Below, piece by piece: positions 49,917-57,331 of a DNA stretch of 64,000 nt (its first letter is position 1; each line of letters starts with the position of its first letter). A program made the position numbers and the translations under genes. Under the pieces are notes generated by a model. The model was not told the DNA's origin. It saw only the letters and a program-made list of their open reading frames with translations, and searched no databases. The stretch covers positions 1 through 64,000 of the forward strand of contig NZ_QIRF01000021.1 in NCBI RefSeq assembly GCF_003332825.1. The letters run 5' to 3'. Source of the stretch: Dyella sp. C9. Lineage in GTDB: Bacteria > Pseudomonadota > Gammaproteobacteria > Xanthomonadales > Rhodanobacteraceae.

Positions 49917-50885
49917 TCAGCCCTGGTGGCCCTGCGAGACAGGTACGTCGACTGCCGCGGTCTTGGGTGCGGCCGCCGTGGAGGCCGGTGCCGGCGCCGA
50001 TGCCGGGGCGGCCGGCGCCGGCGGGGTGGCGGCGGCTTCCTGGTCGGCCAGCCACTTCTCGAACTCCGCCTTCGGCAGTGCCTTCACCACGATCGGCATG
50101 AAGCCGTGATCCTGGCCGCACAGCTCGGCGCACTGGCCGCGGTACACACCCGGCTCGGTGATGTTGGTCCACGCGGCGTTGACGATGCCCGGGATGGCGT
50201 CCATCTTCCAGCCCAGCGCCGGCACCCACCACGAGTGGATCACGTCGCCGGCGGTGATCACGAAGCGGATCTTGGTGCCCACCGGCACTACCAGCGGCTT
50301 GTCCACGTTGATCAGGTAGGTGTTGTAGCCATCGACCTGGACCGACTTCGGATCAAGGCCCGAGTCGAGCTGGCGCGTTTCGTCGCTCTCGCGGTCGAGC
50401 TTGGACATGAAGCCGACCTTCTCGATCGCCTTGCCCTTGTAGTCGACGTAGTCGTAGCGCCACTTCCACTGGTAGCCGGTGACCTTGACCGTCATCTCCG
50501 AGCCGGTGGTGTCGGCGAACGTGCGCAGGCCGCCGGTGGCGAGATAGGCCAGCACGATCAGGATGATGACGGGGATGGTGGTCCACACGATTTCGAGCGT
50601 GGTGTTGTGCGACCACTTCTCGGCGACCGCACCGCGCGACTTGCGGAAGCGGAACATGGCGATGAACATCGCGCCGAACACCAGGATGCCGATGACGACG
50701 CAGACGCCGAAGGCGACGTTGTTGAGGAAATACGCCTCGGGCGACCAGGTGGACGCGCCACGGGTCATGTTCAACTGCCCGGGCTGCGGATTGGCGAGCG
50801 CCACGCCGCCGAACATCGTGAGTGCGAAGAGTGCTGCCGTGACCGCTCGCTTGAAACCGCTAGGCCTGATGCCGCCAGATGTCAT
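49917..50885 (-). CDS. ctaC: Cytochrome c oxidase subunit II (CuA)
   Basis: Predicted 322 aa. Signal peptide (about 1-31), two membrane helices, then the cupredoxin CuA domain: GYQWKWRYDY aromatic patch, DVIHSWWVPALGWKMDAIPG and the CuA ligands in GQCAELCGQDHGFMPI (CxxxC...H..M). The tail after about residue 280 is Ala/Pro/Thr-rich and ends without a cytochrome c domain, so electrons come from a separate cytochrome c (perhaps c4). ATG 50885 gives a normal signal peptide; upstream frame is the DUF2244 gene. Confidence 0.97.
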   Translation of the reverse strand: MTSGGIRPSGFKRAVTAALFALTMFGGVALANPQPGQLNMTRGASTWSPEAYFLNNVAFGVCVVIGILVFGAMFIAMFRFRKSRGAVAEKWSHNTTLEIVWTTIPVIILIVLAYLATGGLRTFADTTGSEMTVKVTGYQWKWRYDYVDYKGKAIEKVGFMSKLDRESDETRQLDSGLDPKSVQVDGYNTYLINVDKPLVVPVGTKIRFVITAGDVIHSWWVPALGWKMDAIPGIVNAAWTNITEPGVYRGQCAELCGQDHGFMPIVVKALPKAEFEKWLADQEAAATPPAPAAPASAPAPASTAAAPKTAAVDVPVSQGHQG

Positions 50886-50908
50886 GTCGTGATGCACCTT
50901 TGTTGAAC

Positions 50909-51397
50909 CTACCTGCGCTGCGGACCACGGTTGATGTCGGCCAGCAACACCATGAGTTTCCTTGACAGCTCGGCACGCTCCTCTTCCCCGAGGAAGGCCC
51001 CGATTTCCAGCTCCCGCCCGTGCGACGTCAACAGCAGGCGGTTCCTCCCCTCGCCGGATACCAGCCGTACGCGCACCCAATACGTCTGAAAGCGCGCACT
51101 GCGCCGGCCTGGCAGGGATTGCACCTCCAGCGACGATTCGTCGAGGGTGATGCGTTCGCTGCGGTCGCCGGCCCGCCAGGCCACGCCAAGGGCGAAGGCG
51201 ACTGCGGCAGACTCGACCAGTGCGAACAGCGGAGCGAAGACATTCCCCTGCCACGCCCCCAGCACGGCCGTCGTCAGCGCCAGCGCCACCAGAACTCCGA
51301 TCAAACGACGCAGGTCACGACGGCTGAGGGCACGATTGGGCTTGAGCCACATCGTCGCGCACGGCAAGCCGGCAGCAGCTGGTCGAAGCACGATCAT
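50909..51397 (-). CDS. DUF2244 membrane protein next to oxidase genes
   Basis: Predicted 162 aa, two helices (about 30-70) preceded by LKPNRALSRRDLRRL and followed by a soluble beta-rich domain (ITLDESSLEVQ..., YWVRVRLVSGEGRNRLLLTSHGRELEIGAFLGEEERAELSRKL), the DUF2244 pattern. The function is unknown, and it is repeatedly found beside aa3 oxidase genes. It is 23 bases upstream of ctaC on the same strand and so is probably the first gene of that operon. ATG 51397 is chosen as the last start before the conserved part. Confidence 0.8.
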   Translation of the reverse strand: MIVLRPAAAGLPCATMWLKPNRALSRRDLRRLIGVLVALALTTAVLGAWQGNVFAPLFALVESAAVAFALGVAWRAGDRSERITLDESSLEVQSLPGRRSARFQTYWVRVRLVSGEGRNRLLLTSHGRELEIGAFLGEEERAELSRKLMVLLADINRGPQRR

Positions 51398-51890
51398 GAG
51401 AACCCGGCGTGCCTGGAACGCAGGCATGATAGGCCGCGATGGCGTCGGGGAGCAAGAATGACGCATCTCATTGATTTGAAGCAGGGATGAACGAAGTCGT
51501 TCGTGCTTCGCGCCCGCGAGAGCGACATTTGCAGTTGCGCGTTTGCGTTCTGCTTCATGGAGTTGGCCATCGCATGCCGGGGACATCCGCGCCCATCCTC
51601 CATGGGAGACCAGGGGTGCGACGGTTTGCCACGGGGTGCGGGGCATGCTCCGGCCACGCGCGGCCGGCATGCGGTGACCTGGGCCCATGCCGGGCTGAAC
51701 CTCCTGCCCGCCTGCCGCACCGCAACACCCGTCGCGCATGCGACAGGCCGCACGCCGTGCTTACAATTTCGTGGCTCCCAACCCGCACCTGCGCTCATCC
51801 GGACCCGTGACCCAGCCCATGCCCAGCCCCGAACTCCCGACCGGTGTCGAACCTGCGCGCGCGTGCCGGCCGTGGTCGCCAGGCATTTCC
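51398..51890. other. Intergenic region upstream of the oxidase operon
   Basis: About 490 bases without a gene I can support; the short frames here look like chance. A small inverted repeat GAACGA-AG-TCGTTC lies near 51490. No consensus promoter is visible for either the minus-strand oxidase operon or the plus-strand TlpA-like gene. If the TlpA-like gene starts earlier (ATG 51819), the last 72 bases would be coding. Confidence 0.4.
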
Positions 51891-52619
51891 ATGCGAGGCA
51901 TCCTGTGGCTGGCCTCATTGGCCGCAACGTTGCCCCTGGCCTCGCACGCCGCGCCTGCCTCGGCCGATGAATCGCGATTCGTCGCCACGTTGCAGCTGGG
52001 TCCTTCGCCCCAGGTGCGTTACCTGGACGCCGCCGGCAAATCCATCGGCTATGCCGCCTTCGCCCAACAGCTGGGCCAGGGCCGCGACTACAGCATCACG
52101 CGCGACACCCAGGCCGGCATGGCGGTACTGCGGCTGCGGCCCGCGGAGGCACCGGCGGGCCGCTTCGCGTTCGGCCGCGGCGACGCCTTTCCGCCATTCG
52201 AACTGCCGTCGCTGCAAGGCAAGCTGCAGCGCCTTGGCGATTTCCGCGGACGCTATACGCTGGTCAGCTTCTTCTTCGCCGAATGCGTACCGTGCATCGC
52301 CGAAGTACCCACGCTCAACGTGTTCGCGCGCGAGCACGGCGACATGAACTTCGTGGCCATCACCTACGAGGATGCCGCGACCGCCGGGATGTTCGTTCGC
52401 CTGCGCGGCCTGCGCTGGAACGTGCTGCACGATGGACAGGCACTGATCGATACGCTGGGTGTGGGTGTGTATCCGACCCTGATGCTGATCGATCCTGCCG
52501 GCCGAGTCGCCGGCGCTGCCGTCGGCATGACGTTGCAGGACGACCGCAACAAACGCCTGTCCGATCTGGACAGCTGGATCGTGCAGTGGAAGCGGGCGGC
52601 CAGCGCCGCGCGCCCCTGA
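51891..52619 (+). CDS. TlpA-like periplasmic thioredoxin
   Basis: Predicted 242 aa. A signal peptide (about 1-20, ends ASHAAP), an N-terminal region of about 90 residues without recognised domain (RYLDAAGKSIGYAAFAQQLGQGRDY), then a TlpA/AhpC-type thioredoxin fold: FELPSLQGKLQRLGDFRGRYTLVSFFFAECVPCIAEVP with the CVPC active site and VYPTLMLIDPAGRVAG with the cis-Pro. TlpA proteins keep CuA-site or Sco cysteines reduced in some bacteria (family knowledge), and this gene is next to ctaC, so a role in oxidase maturation is plausible. ATG 51891 is preferred as it begins a signal peptide. Confidence 0.85.
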   Translation: MRGILWLASLAATLPLASHAAPASADESRFVATLQLGPSPQVRYLDAAGKSIGYAAFAQQLGQGRDYSITRDTQAGMAVLRLRPAEAPAGRFAFGRGDAFPPFELPSLQGKLQRLGDFRGRYTLVSFFFAECVPCIAEVPTLNVFAREHGDMNFVAITYEDAATAGMFVRLRGLRWNVLHDGQALIDTLGVGVYPTLMLIDPAGRVAGAAVGMTLQDDRNKRLSDLDSWIVQWKRAASAARP

Positions 52620-52728
52620 TCGTCACGCGCAGTCGCGATGAGCGCGGGGCGCAATGGCTGGCCGTGCCCTGCCGGGCACGCCTGCATCGATGACCGACGA
52701 AGCCCCAGCCACCGGCCCTGCCGCTATC

Positions 52729-53532
52729 TCAATAGGGCGTTGCTTCGATCAGTGTGCGCTCGGCGCTGCATGGGGGCCCGGCGTTGGAGGCCGCGGCTCG
52801 CCGGTAGGCCACCAGTTCGGCGCGTGCATCGGCCAGGCGCTGCTGGAAGGCCGGTGATGCATGCAGCGTCGCCACCACCGCTGCACCATTCATGGCGCCC
52901 GCCTCGACGGCGCTGAGATTGTGCACGCCGCACACCACGCGACTGTCGCCAAAGGCGCGCGCACGCAGCAACAGGTCGGTGGCGCGGTCAGGCGCCAGCT
53001 CGGTGAGCACCAGTCCCACCGCCCAGCCGCGCGTGGCATGACCCGAGGGGTAGTCGAAGCTGTGCGCAAGCAGGGTGGTGGGCTGGCAAGTCGCGCCGGG
53101 ATCGATGAGGAACGGGCGCTGGCGTTGGTTGGCCCGCTTGGCCGGCCCAGTGGAGGCATCGGCCGCATCGCTGGCCTGCTCCACCAGCGCCGCCAGCTTC
53201 GGCAGCTTGCCGGCGTCCAGCGGCACGCCCATCGCGCAACTGAAGTCGGCCATCAATCGTGGCGTGGCGTAATCCACGTCCTGCTGGGCCAGCCTCCAGC
53301 GTGGACTGCCTTGCAGGGAACGGGTCGCGCGAAACACCTCACGGTCGGCCTCGTAGCGCGGCGTGCCTGGCTTGGGCGCGGCCGGTAGCAGCACTGCGGT
53401 CTGCAGGTCGGGCGCCGACGCGGAAAGGGCCGGTGCCGGCGCGGAACCACCCGATGGCCGCTCCACCGGCGCACAGGCGGCCAGCAGTAGCACAGCTCCT
53501 GTGGCGATCAGGGATGAACGAATCGTGCTCAT
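52729..53532 (-). CDS. PAP2/class A acid phosphatase-like lipoprotein
   Basis: Predicted 267 aa. The lipobox is LLLAACAP (Cys20). The phosphatase superfamily motifs are present in order: KRANQRQRP (Kx6RP), YPSGHATRGW (PSGH) and SRVVCGVHNLSA (SRx5Hx3D). In the last motif the expected Asp is Ala, so the residue that normally orients the nucleophilic His is missing. It may have low or altered activity, or belong to a subfamily with a different charge relay. GGGAG lies upstream of ATG 53532. Divergent from the AraC gene. Confidence 0.85.
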   Translation of the reverse strand: MSTIRSSLIATGAVLLLAACAPVERPSGGSAPAPALSASAPDLQTAVLLPAAPKPGTPRYEADREVFRATRSLQGSPRWRLAQQDVDYATPRLMADFSCAMGVPLDAGKLPKLAALVEQASDAADASTGPAKRANQRQRPFLIDPGATCQPTTLLAHSFDYPSGHATRGWAVGLVLTELAPDRATDLLLRARAFGDSRVVCGVHNLSAVEAGAMNGAAVVATLHASPAFQQRLADARAELVAYRRAAASNAGPPCSAERTLIEATPY

Positions 53533-53649
53533 GGAGGCAGCTCCCCGGGGCGGACCTTGGTGCATTGCATGAAGCGGCAGGCTGATCGTCATGATATAGA
53601 TCAAGTCAGCGCCGGGCTCGTCCGTCGCCAGGGGGTGGGAGCTATCACG

Positions 53650-54732
53650 ATGACGTCCGCTGCCTTATCGGCCGGCCATCCAATGCATGACGCTGCGTCG
53701 GCTTCGGCCGAGGGAGACGCGCGCTATACGGCGGCGACCACGCTGCCGAACGTGCTTGTGCACCTGATCCAGTTGGCCCTGGTCCGCGGCCTGCGCTGCG
53801 AACCCTGGTTTGCCGGCACCGGCCTGGCCCGTGAGCAGCTGAATGATCCGAGCCTCCGTGTCTCCTACCGTCAGGCCAGCACGGTGATCCGGCGCGCCCT
53901 GCACGCCAGCGGCGACTGCGGCCTCGGGCTGGCGGTAGGCCGCGTGGAAACGCTTGGCAGTTTCGGCCTGCTCGGCCTGGCCATGATGACCTCGGCCACG
54001 TTCGGCGAGGCCATGGTGGTGGGCATTACCCATCACCGGGTAAGCGGCAGCCTGCTGGATGTCAGCTTCGAGGAGGTGGGACCCCGTGAGGTCGCGCTGG
54101 CGGCATGGCCGCGCTTCAACGATGCCCCGCTGCTGCCTTTCCTGTGCGAGGAGCTGTTTGCCAGCTCGCTGGCGATCGCCCGCGAATTGCTCGGCCAGAA
54201 CTTCCGCCCGGCACGCCTGGAGCTGACTTACGCCCGGCCACCGCACGCCGATGCCTACGCCGATTTTTTCCAATGCGAGCTGGTGTTCGGGGCGCGTTAC
54301 AACCGCATCGTGCTGGACGTGCAGTGGCTGGAGCACCCGCTGCCTACCCACAACCCGTTGACCGCCCAACAGGCACGCGCGCTGTGCGCGCAGCAGCATG
54401 GTCCCGAGGGCGCGCCACAGGAAATCGTCGCCTCGGTCGAACGACTGCTGCGCAGCCACCTGCACCAGCAGCCGCGATTGCCCGACGTGGCCCGCATGCT
54501 CAACATGAGCGAGCGCTCGCTGCGCCGCCGCCTGGCCGAGGGCGGGCGTATCTTCCGCGAAATCCACGACCGCGTGCGCGCCGAGCGGGCGCTGGAGCTG
54601 CTGCATGGCGGCAAGCTCAGCGTGGCTGAGATCGGCCAGGAAATCGGTTTCAGCGATCCCCGCGAATTCCGCCGCGCCTTCAAGCGCTGGACCGGCATGC
54701 CGCCGCGCAGCGCCCGCCGACAGGCCGCGTAA
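53650..54732 (+). CDS. AraC-family regulator (OruR/ArgR-like, Arabinose_bd type)
   Basis: Predicted 360 aa. The N-terminal two-thirds is the effector domain found in OruR/EutR-like regulators (VLVHLIQLALVRGLRCEPWFAGTGL, LGLAVGRVETLGSFGLLGLAMMTSATFGEAM, ELTYARPPHADAYADFFQCELVFG). The C-terminal double HTH is at about 262-357: LPDVARMLNMSERSLRRRLAEGG, then LSVAEIGQEIGFSDPREFRRAFKRWTGMPP. ATG 53650 with GGGAG 8 bases upstream is preferred over the earlier frame. It is the likely activator of the genes immediately downstream on the same strand. Confidence 0.9.
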   Translation: MTSAALSAGHPMHDAASASAEGDARYTAATTLPNVLVHLIQLALVRGLRCEPWFAGTGLAREQLNDPSLRVSYRQASTVIRRALHASGDCGLGLAVGRVETLGSFGLLGLAMMTSATFGEAMVVGITHHRVSGSLLDVSFEEVGPREVALAAWPRFNDAPLLPFLCEELFASSLAIARELLGQNFRPARLELTYARPPHADAYADFFQCELVFGARYNRIVLDVQWLEHPLPTHNPLTAQQARALCAQQHGPEGAPQEIVASVERLLRSHLHQQPRLPDVARMLNMSERSLRRRLAEGGRIFREIHDRVRAERALELLHGGKLSVAEIGQEIGFSDPREFRRAFKRWTGMPPRSARRQAA

Positions 54733-54873
54733 GAGCCCCCTCCGGGCCGCCCATAGCCGCGAGGCTGGCCGATTTACCCCCCATCGGCGCTACTGCCGCC
54801 CTCCCCAGCCCGAGGCAGATCCCCGACAGTGGGACGTCATGCTGAAAGCCGCTACTGGGGAGTGAAGGCGACC

Positions 54874-56112
54874 ATGCGCAAGACCCAACTGACCCTTGTC
54901 CTGCCGCTGCTGCTGGCCGCCTGTGGCCACGAGGCGCCGCCGGCGCAGACCGACGGCGACGCCACCTTCGAGGCGAAGCTCCAGCAACAGCTGCTCGATG
55001 CCAAGCCGGGCAGCGTGATCGAGATTCCCGCAGGCCACTATCACCTGCAGCGCGGACTCAGCCTGCGCACCGACGGCGTCACGATCCGCGGCGCAGGCAA
55101 GGACCAGACGGTGCTGTCGTTCAAGGGCCAGGTGGTGGGACCGGAGGGCCTGCTGGTGAACGCCAGCGACTTCACCATCGAGAACCTGGCGCTGGAAGAC
55201 ACCAAGGGCGATGCGCTGAAGATCAACCAGGGCAAGAACATCACCATCCGCGGCGTGCGGGTGGAATGGACCGGCGGCCCCAAGACCACCAACGGCGCCT
55301 ACGGCCTGTACCCGGTGAAGACGCAGAACGTGCTGATCGAGGACTCGGTGGTGATCGGCGCCTCCGATGCCGGCATCTACGTGGGCCAGTCCAACAACAT
55401 CGTGGTGCGCCGCAACCACGCCGAATACAACGTCGCCGGCATCGAGATCGAGAACTCGGTGAACGCGGACGTCTACGAGAACACCGCCACCAACAACACC
55501 GGCGGCATCCTGGTGTTCAACATGCCCAACCTGTCGCAGGCAGGGCACAGCACGCGCGTGTTCAAGAACAAGGTGTACGCCAACAACACCGACAACTTCG
55601 CCGCCAAGGGCGCGGCCGTGGCCAGCGTGCCGCGCGGGGCGGGCGTGGTGGTGAACTCCAATGACAAGGTGGAGATCTTCGACAACGACATCTCCGACAA
55701 CCAGACCACCAACATCATCATTTCCAGCTACTTCTCCACCAACTACTACAACACCAAGGGCGTGGCCGCCGACTACAACCCCTACCCGAAGGGCATCTTC
55801 ATCTACGACAACCGCTTCAAGGGCGGCGGCGATTCGCCGGACGGCCTCAAGCTGAAGACGCTGAAGACGGCGGTGTACGGCCTCAACGGCCGCTTCCCGG
55901 ACGTGCTGTGGGACGGCTACGTGAACGAGAAGACCCTGGTGAACGGCTTGCCGCCGCCGGAAGACCGCTTCTGCATCCAGAACGGTGACATCGGCGTGAT
56001 CAATGCCGACGGCCCGCACGACTACAAGAACCCCAGTACCGACACCAAGCCGTACCAGTGCACGCTGCCCAAGTTGCCGCCGGTGGTACTCGATCCCGAA
56101 CCGAAGGCCTGA
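54874..56112 (+). CDS. Parallel beta-helix lipoprotein (TIGR03805 type)
   Basis: Predicted 412 aa. The lipoprotein signal is LLLAACGHE (Cys17). The body is a right-handed parallel beta-helix: many short strands with Asn ladders (NITIRGVRVEW, NVLIEDSVV, NNIVVRRNHAEYNVAGIEIENSVNADVYENTATNNTGG). Members of this family travel with SO_2930-type di-haem cytochromes, as here, the next gene being 12 bases away. The function is unknown; the scaffold usually binds polysaccharide or hydrophobic ligands. No clear promoter in the 141 bases upstream, consistent with activator dependence. Confidence 0.88.
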   Translation: MRKTQLTLVLPLLLAACGHEAPPAQTDGDATFEAKLQQQLLDAKPGSVIEIPAGHYHLQRGLSLRTDGVTIRGAGKDQTVLSFKGQVVGPEGLLVNASDFTIENLALEDTKGDALKINQGKNITIRGVRVEWTGGPKTTNGAYGLYPVKTQNVLIEDSVVIGASDAGIYVGQSNNIVVRRNHAEYNVAGIEIENSVNADVYENTATNNTGGILVFNMPNLSQAGHSTRVFKNKVYANNTDNFAAKGAAVASVPRGAGVVVNSNDKVEIFDNDISDNQTTNIIISSYFSTNYYNTKGVAADYNPYPKGIFIYDNRFKGGGDSPDGLKLKTLKTAVYGLNGRFPDVLWDGYVNEKTLVNGLPPPEDRFCIQNGDIGVINADGPHDYKNPSTDTKPYQCTLPKLPPVVLDPEPKA

Positions 56113-56124
56113 GGTCGCGTAACG

Positions 56125-57270
56125 ATGATGAAGCTGTATCTGCGCGCCATCGCGGTGTTGGCGCTGTTGCTGGTCACTGCATGCCATCGCGACCTGGACC
56201 CGGTCGCCTTTCATGCCGACGGACGGCCGCAAAAACTGAGCGACTGGCACGTGGTCGAAGTGCGTGACGGCAAGCTCGTGCTGAACCAGGGCGTGGTTCC
56301 GTATGACCTCAACACGCCGCTGTTCACCGACTACGCGCACAAGCTGCGCACGATCTGGATGCCAAAGGGCACCTCGGCCAAGTACGACCCGACCGACACC
56401 TTCGACTTCCCGGTCGGCACCATCATCAGCAAGACCTTCTATTACCCGCGCGCTGCCAGCGGCAAGTTCACCGACGTGGTGCGCACCTACGACAGCTCGC
56501 ACGACTTCGCCGGCGAGGGCCTCAACCTGGCCAACGTGCACCTGATCGAGACGCGCATCCTGGTGCGCCGCGAGTCGGGCTGGGCGGCGATTCCCTATGT
56601 GTGGAAGGACGACCAGAGCGACGCCGAGCTGGCGCGCACCGGCGCCGTCATTCCGCTGCGACTGGTCGACGACGGCGACGCCGCCGAGGATTTCAACTAC
56701 GTGGTGCCCGACGAGAGCCAGTGTGCCAGCTGCCACGCGCAGGACTGGGTGACGCGCAAGATCCATCCGATCGGCCCCAAGGCCCGCCACCTCAACCGCA
56801 GCTACGCCTATGCCGGCGGCGAGGACAACGAGCTGGTGCACCTGATGAAGGTGGGCTACCTCACCGGTGCGCCCGCGCCTGCGCAGGCGCCGCGCAACGC
56901 CAACTGGATGGATTCGCGTGAGTCGCTGGATGCGCGTGCCCGCGCCTACCTGGACATCAACTGCGGCCATTGCCACAACCCCAAGGGCGCGGCGAACACC
57001 ACCGCGCTCACCCTGGACGTCAGCGCGCCCGAGGATCGCCACCTGGGCATCTGCAAGCCGCCGGTGGCCGCTGGCCGGGGCACCGGGGACCATCTCTTTG
57101 ACATCGTGCCCGGCGCGCCGGACGACTCCATCCTGCCCTATCGCATGGAGTCGACCGACCCCGGCACGATGATGCCGGAACTTGGTCGCAGCACCGCGCA
57201 CCGCGAGGGCGTAGCGCTGATCAAGTCGTGGATAGCCGCGCAGTCGGGGGGCTGCGTGGCGGTCCATTGA
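56125..57270 (+). CDS. SO_2930-family di-haem c-type cytochrome
   Basis: Predicted 381 aa. The lipobox is LLVTACHR (Cys20). A 170-residue N-terminal region (KLSDWHVVEVRDGKLVLNQGVVPYDLNTPLFTDYAHKLRTIWMP) typical of the TIGR03806 family precedes two haem sites, CASCH (200-204) and CGHCH (280-284). The role is unproven; the pairing with a beta-helix lipoprotein suggests a surface or periplasmic oxidation complex. Followed by a strong terminator. Confidence 0.9.
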   Translation: MMKLYLRAIAVLALLLVTACHRDLDPVAFHADGRPQKLSDWHVVEVRDGKLVLNQGVVPYDLNTPLFTDYAHKLRTIWMPKGTSAKYDPTDTFDFPVGTIISKTFYYPRAASGKFTDVVRTYDSSHDFAGEGLNLANVHLIETRILVRRESGWAAIPYVWKDDQSDAELARTGAVIPLRLVDDGDAAEDFNYVVPDESQCASCHAQDWVTRKIHPIGPKARHLNRSYAYAGGEDNELVHLMKVGYLTGAPAPAQAPRNANWMDSRESLDARARAYLDINCGHCHNPKGAANTTALTLDVSAPEDRHLGICKPPVAAGRGTGDHLFDIVPGAPDDSILPYRMESTDPGTMMPELGRSTAHREGVALIKSWIAAQSGGCVAVH

Positions 57271-57281
57271 ACAAGCAACAA

Positions 57282-57310
57282 GCCGCGGCCTTCGGGCCGC
57301 GGCCTTTTCT
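57282..57310 (+). terminator. Rho-independent terminator with TTCG loop
   Basis: GCCGCGGCC (57282-57290), TTCG, GGCCGCGGC (57295-57303), followed by CTTTTCTT. A very stable stem with a UUCG tetraloop, 12 bases past the cytochrome stop and about 20 before the ATG of the next receptor, so it partly uncouples the two. Confidence 0.88.
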
Positions 57311-57331
57311 TATCTAGGGGAGAACCAGGTG

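Noticed and set aside
48265..50109. 614-codon plus-strand frame opposite ctaD
   Set aside because: Antisense to an unmistakable oxidase subunit I; product is charged low-complexity sequence.
51487..51810. 107-codon plus-strand frame before the TlpA-like gene
   Set aside because: Arg/Pro/Ala/His-rich product with no ribosome site, no domain and overlapping alternative frames; treated as chance.
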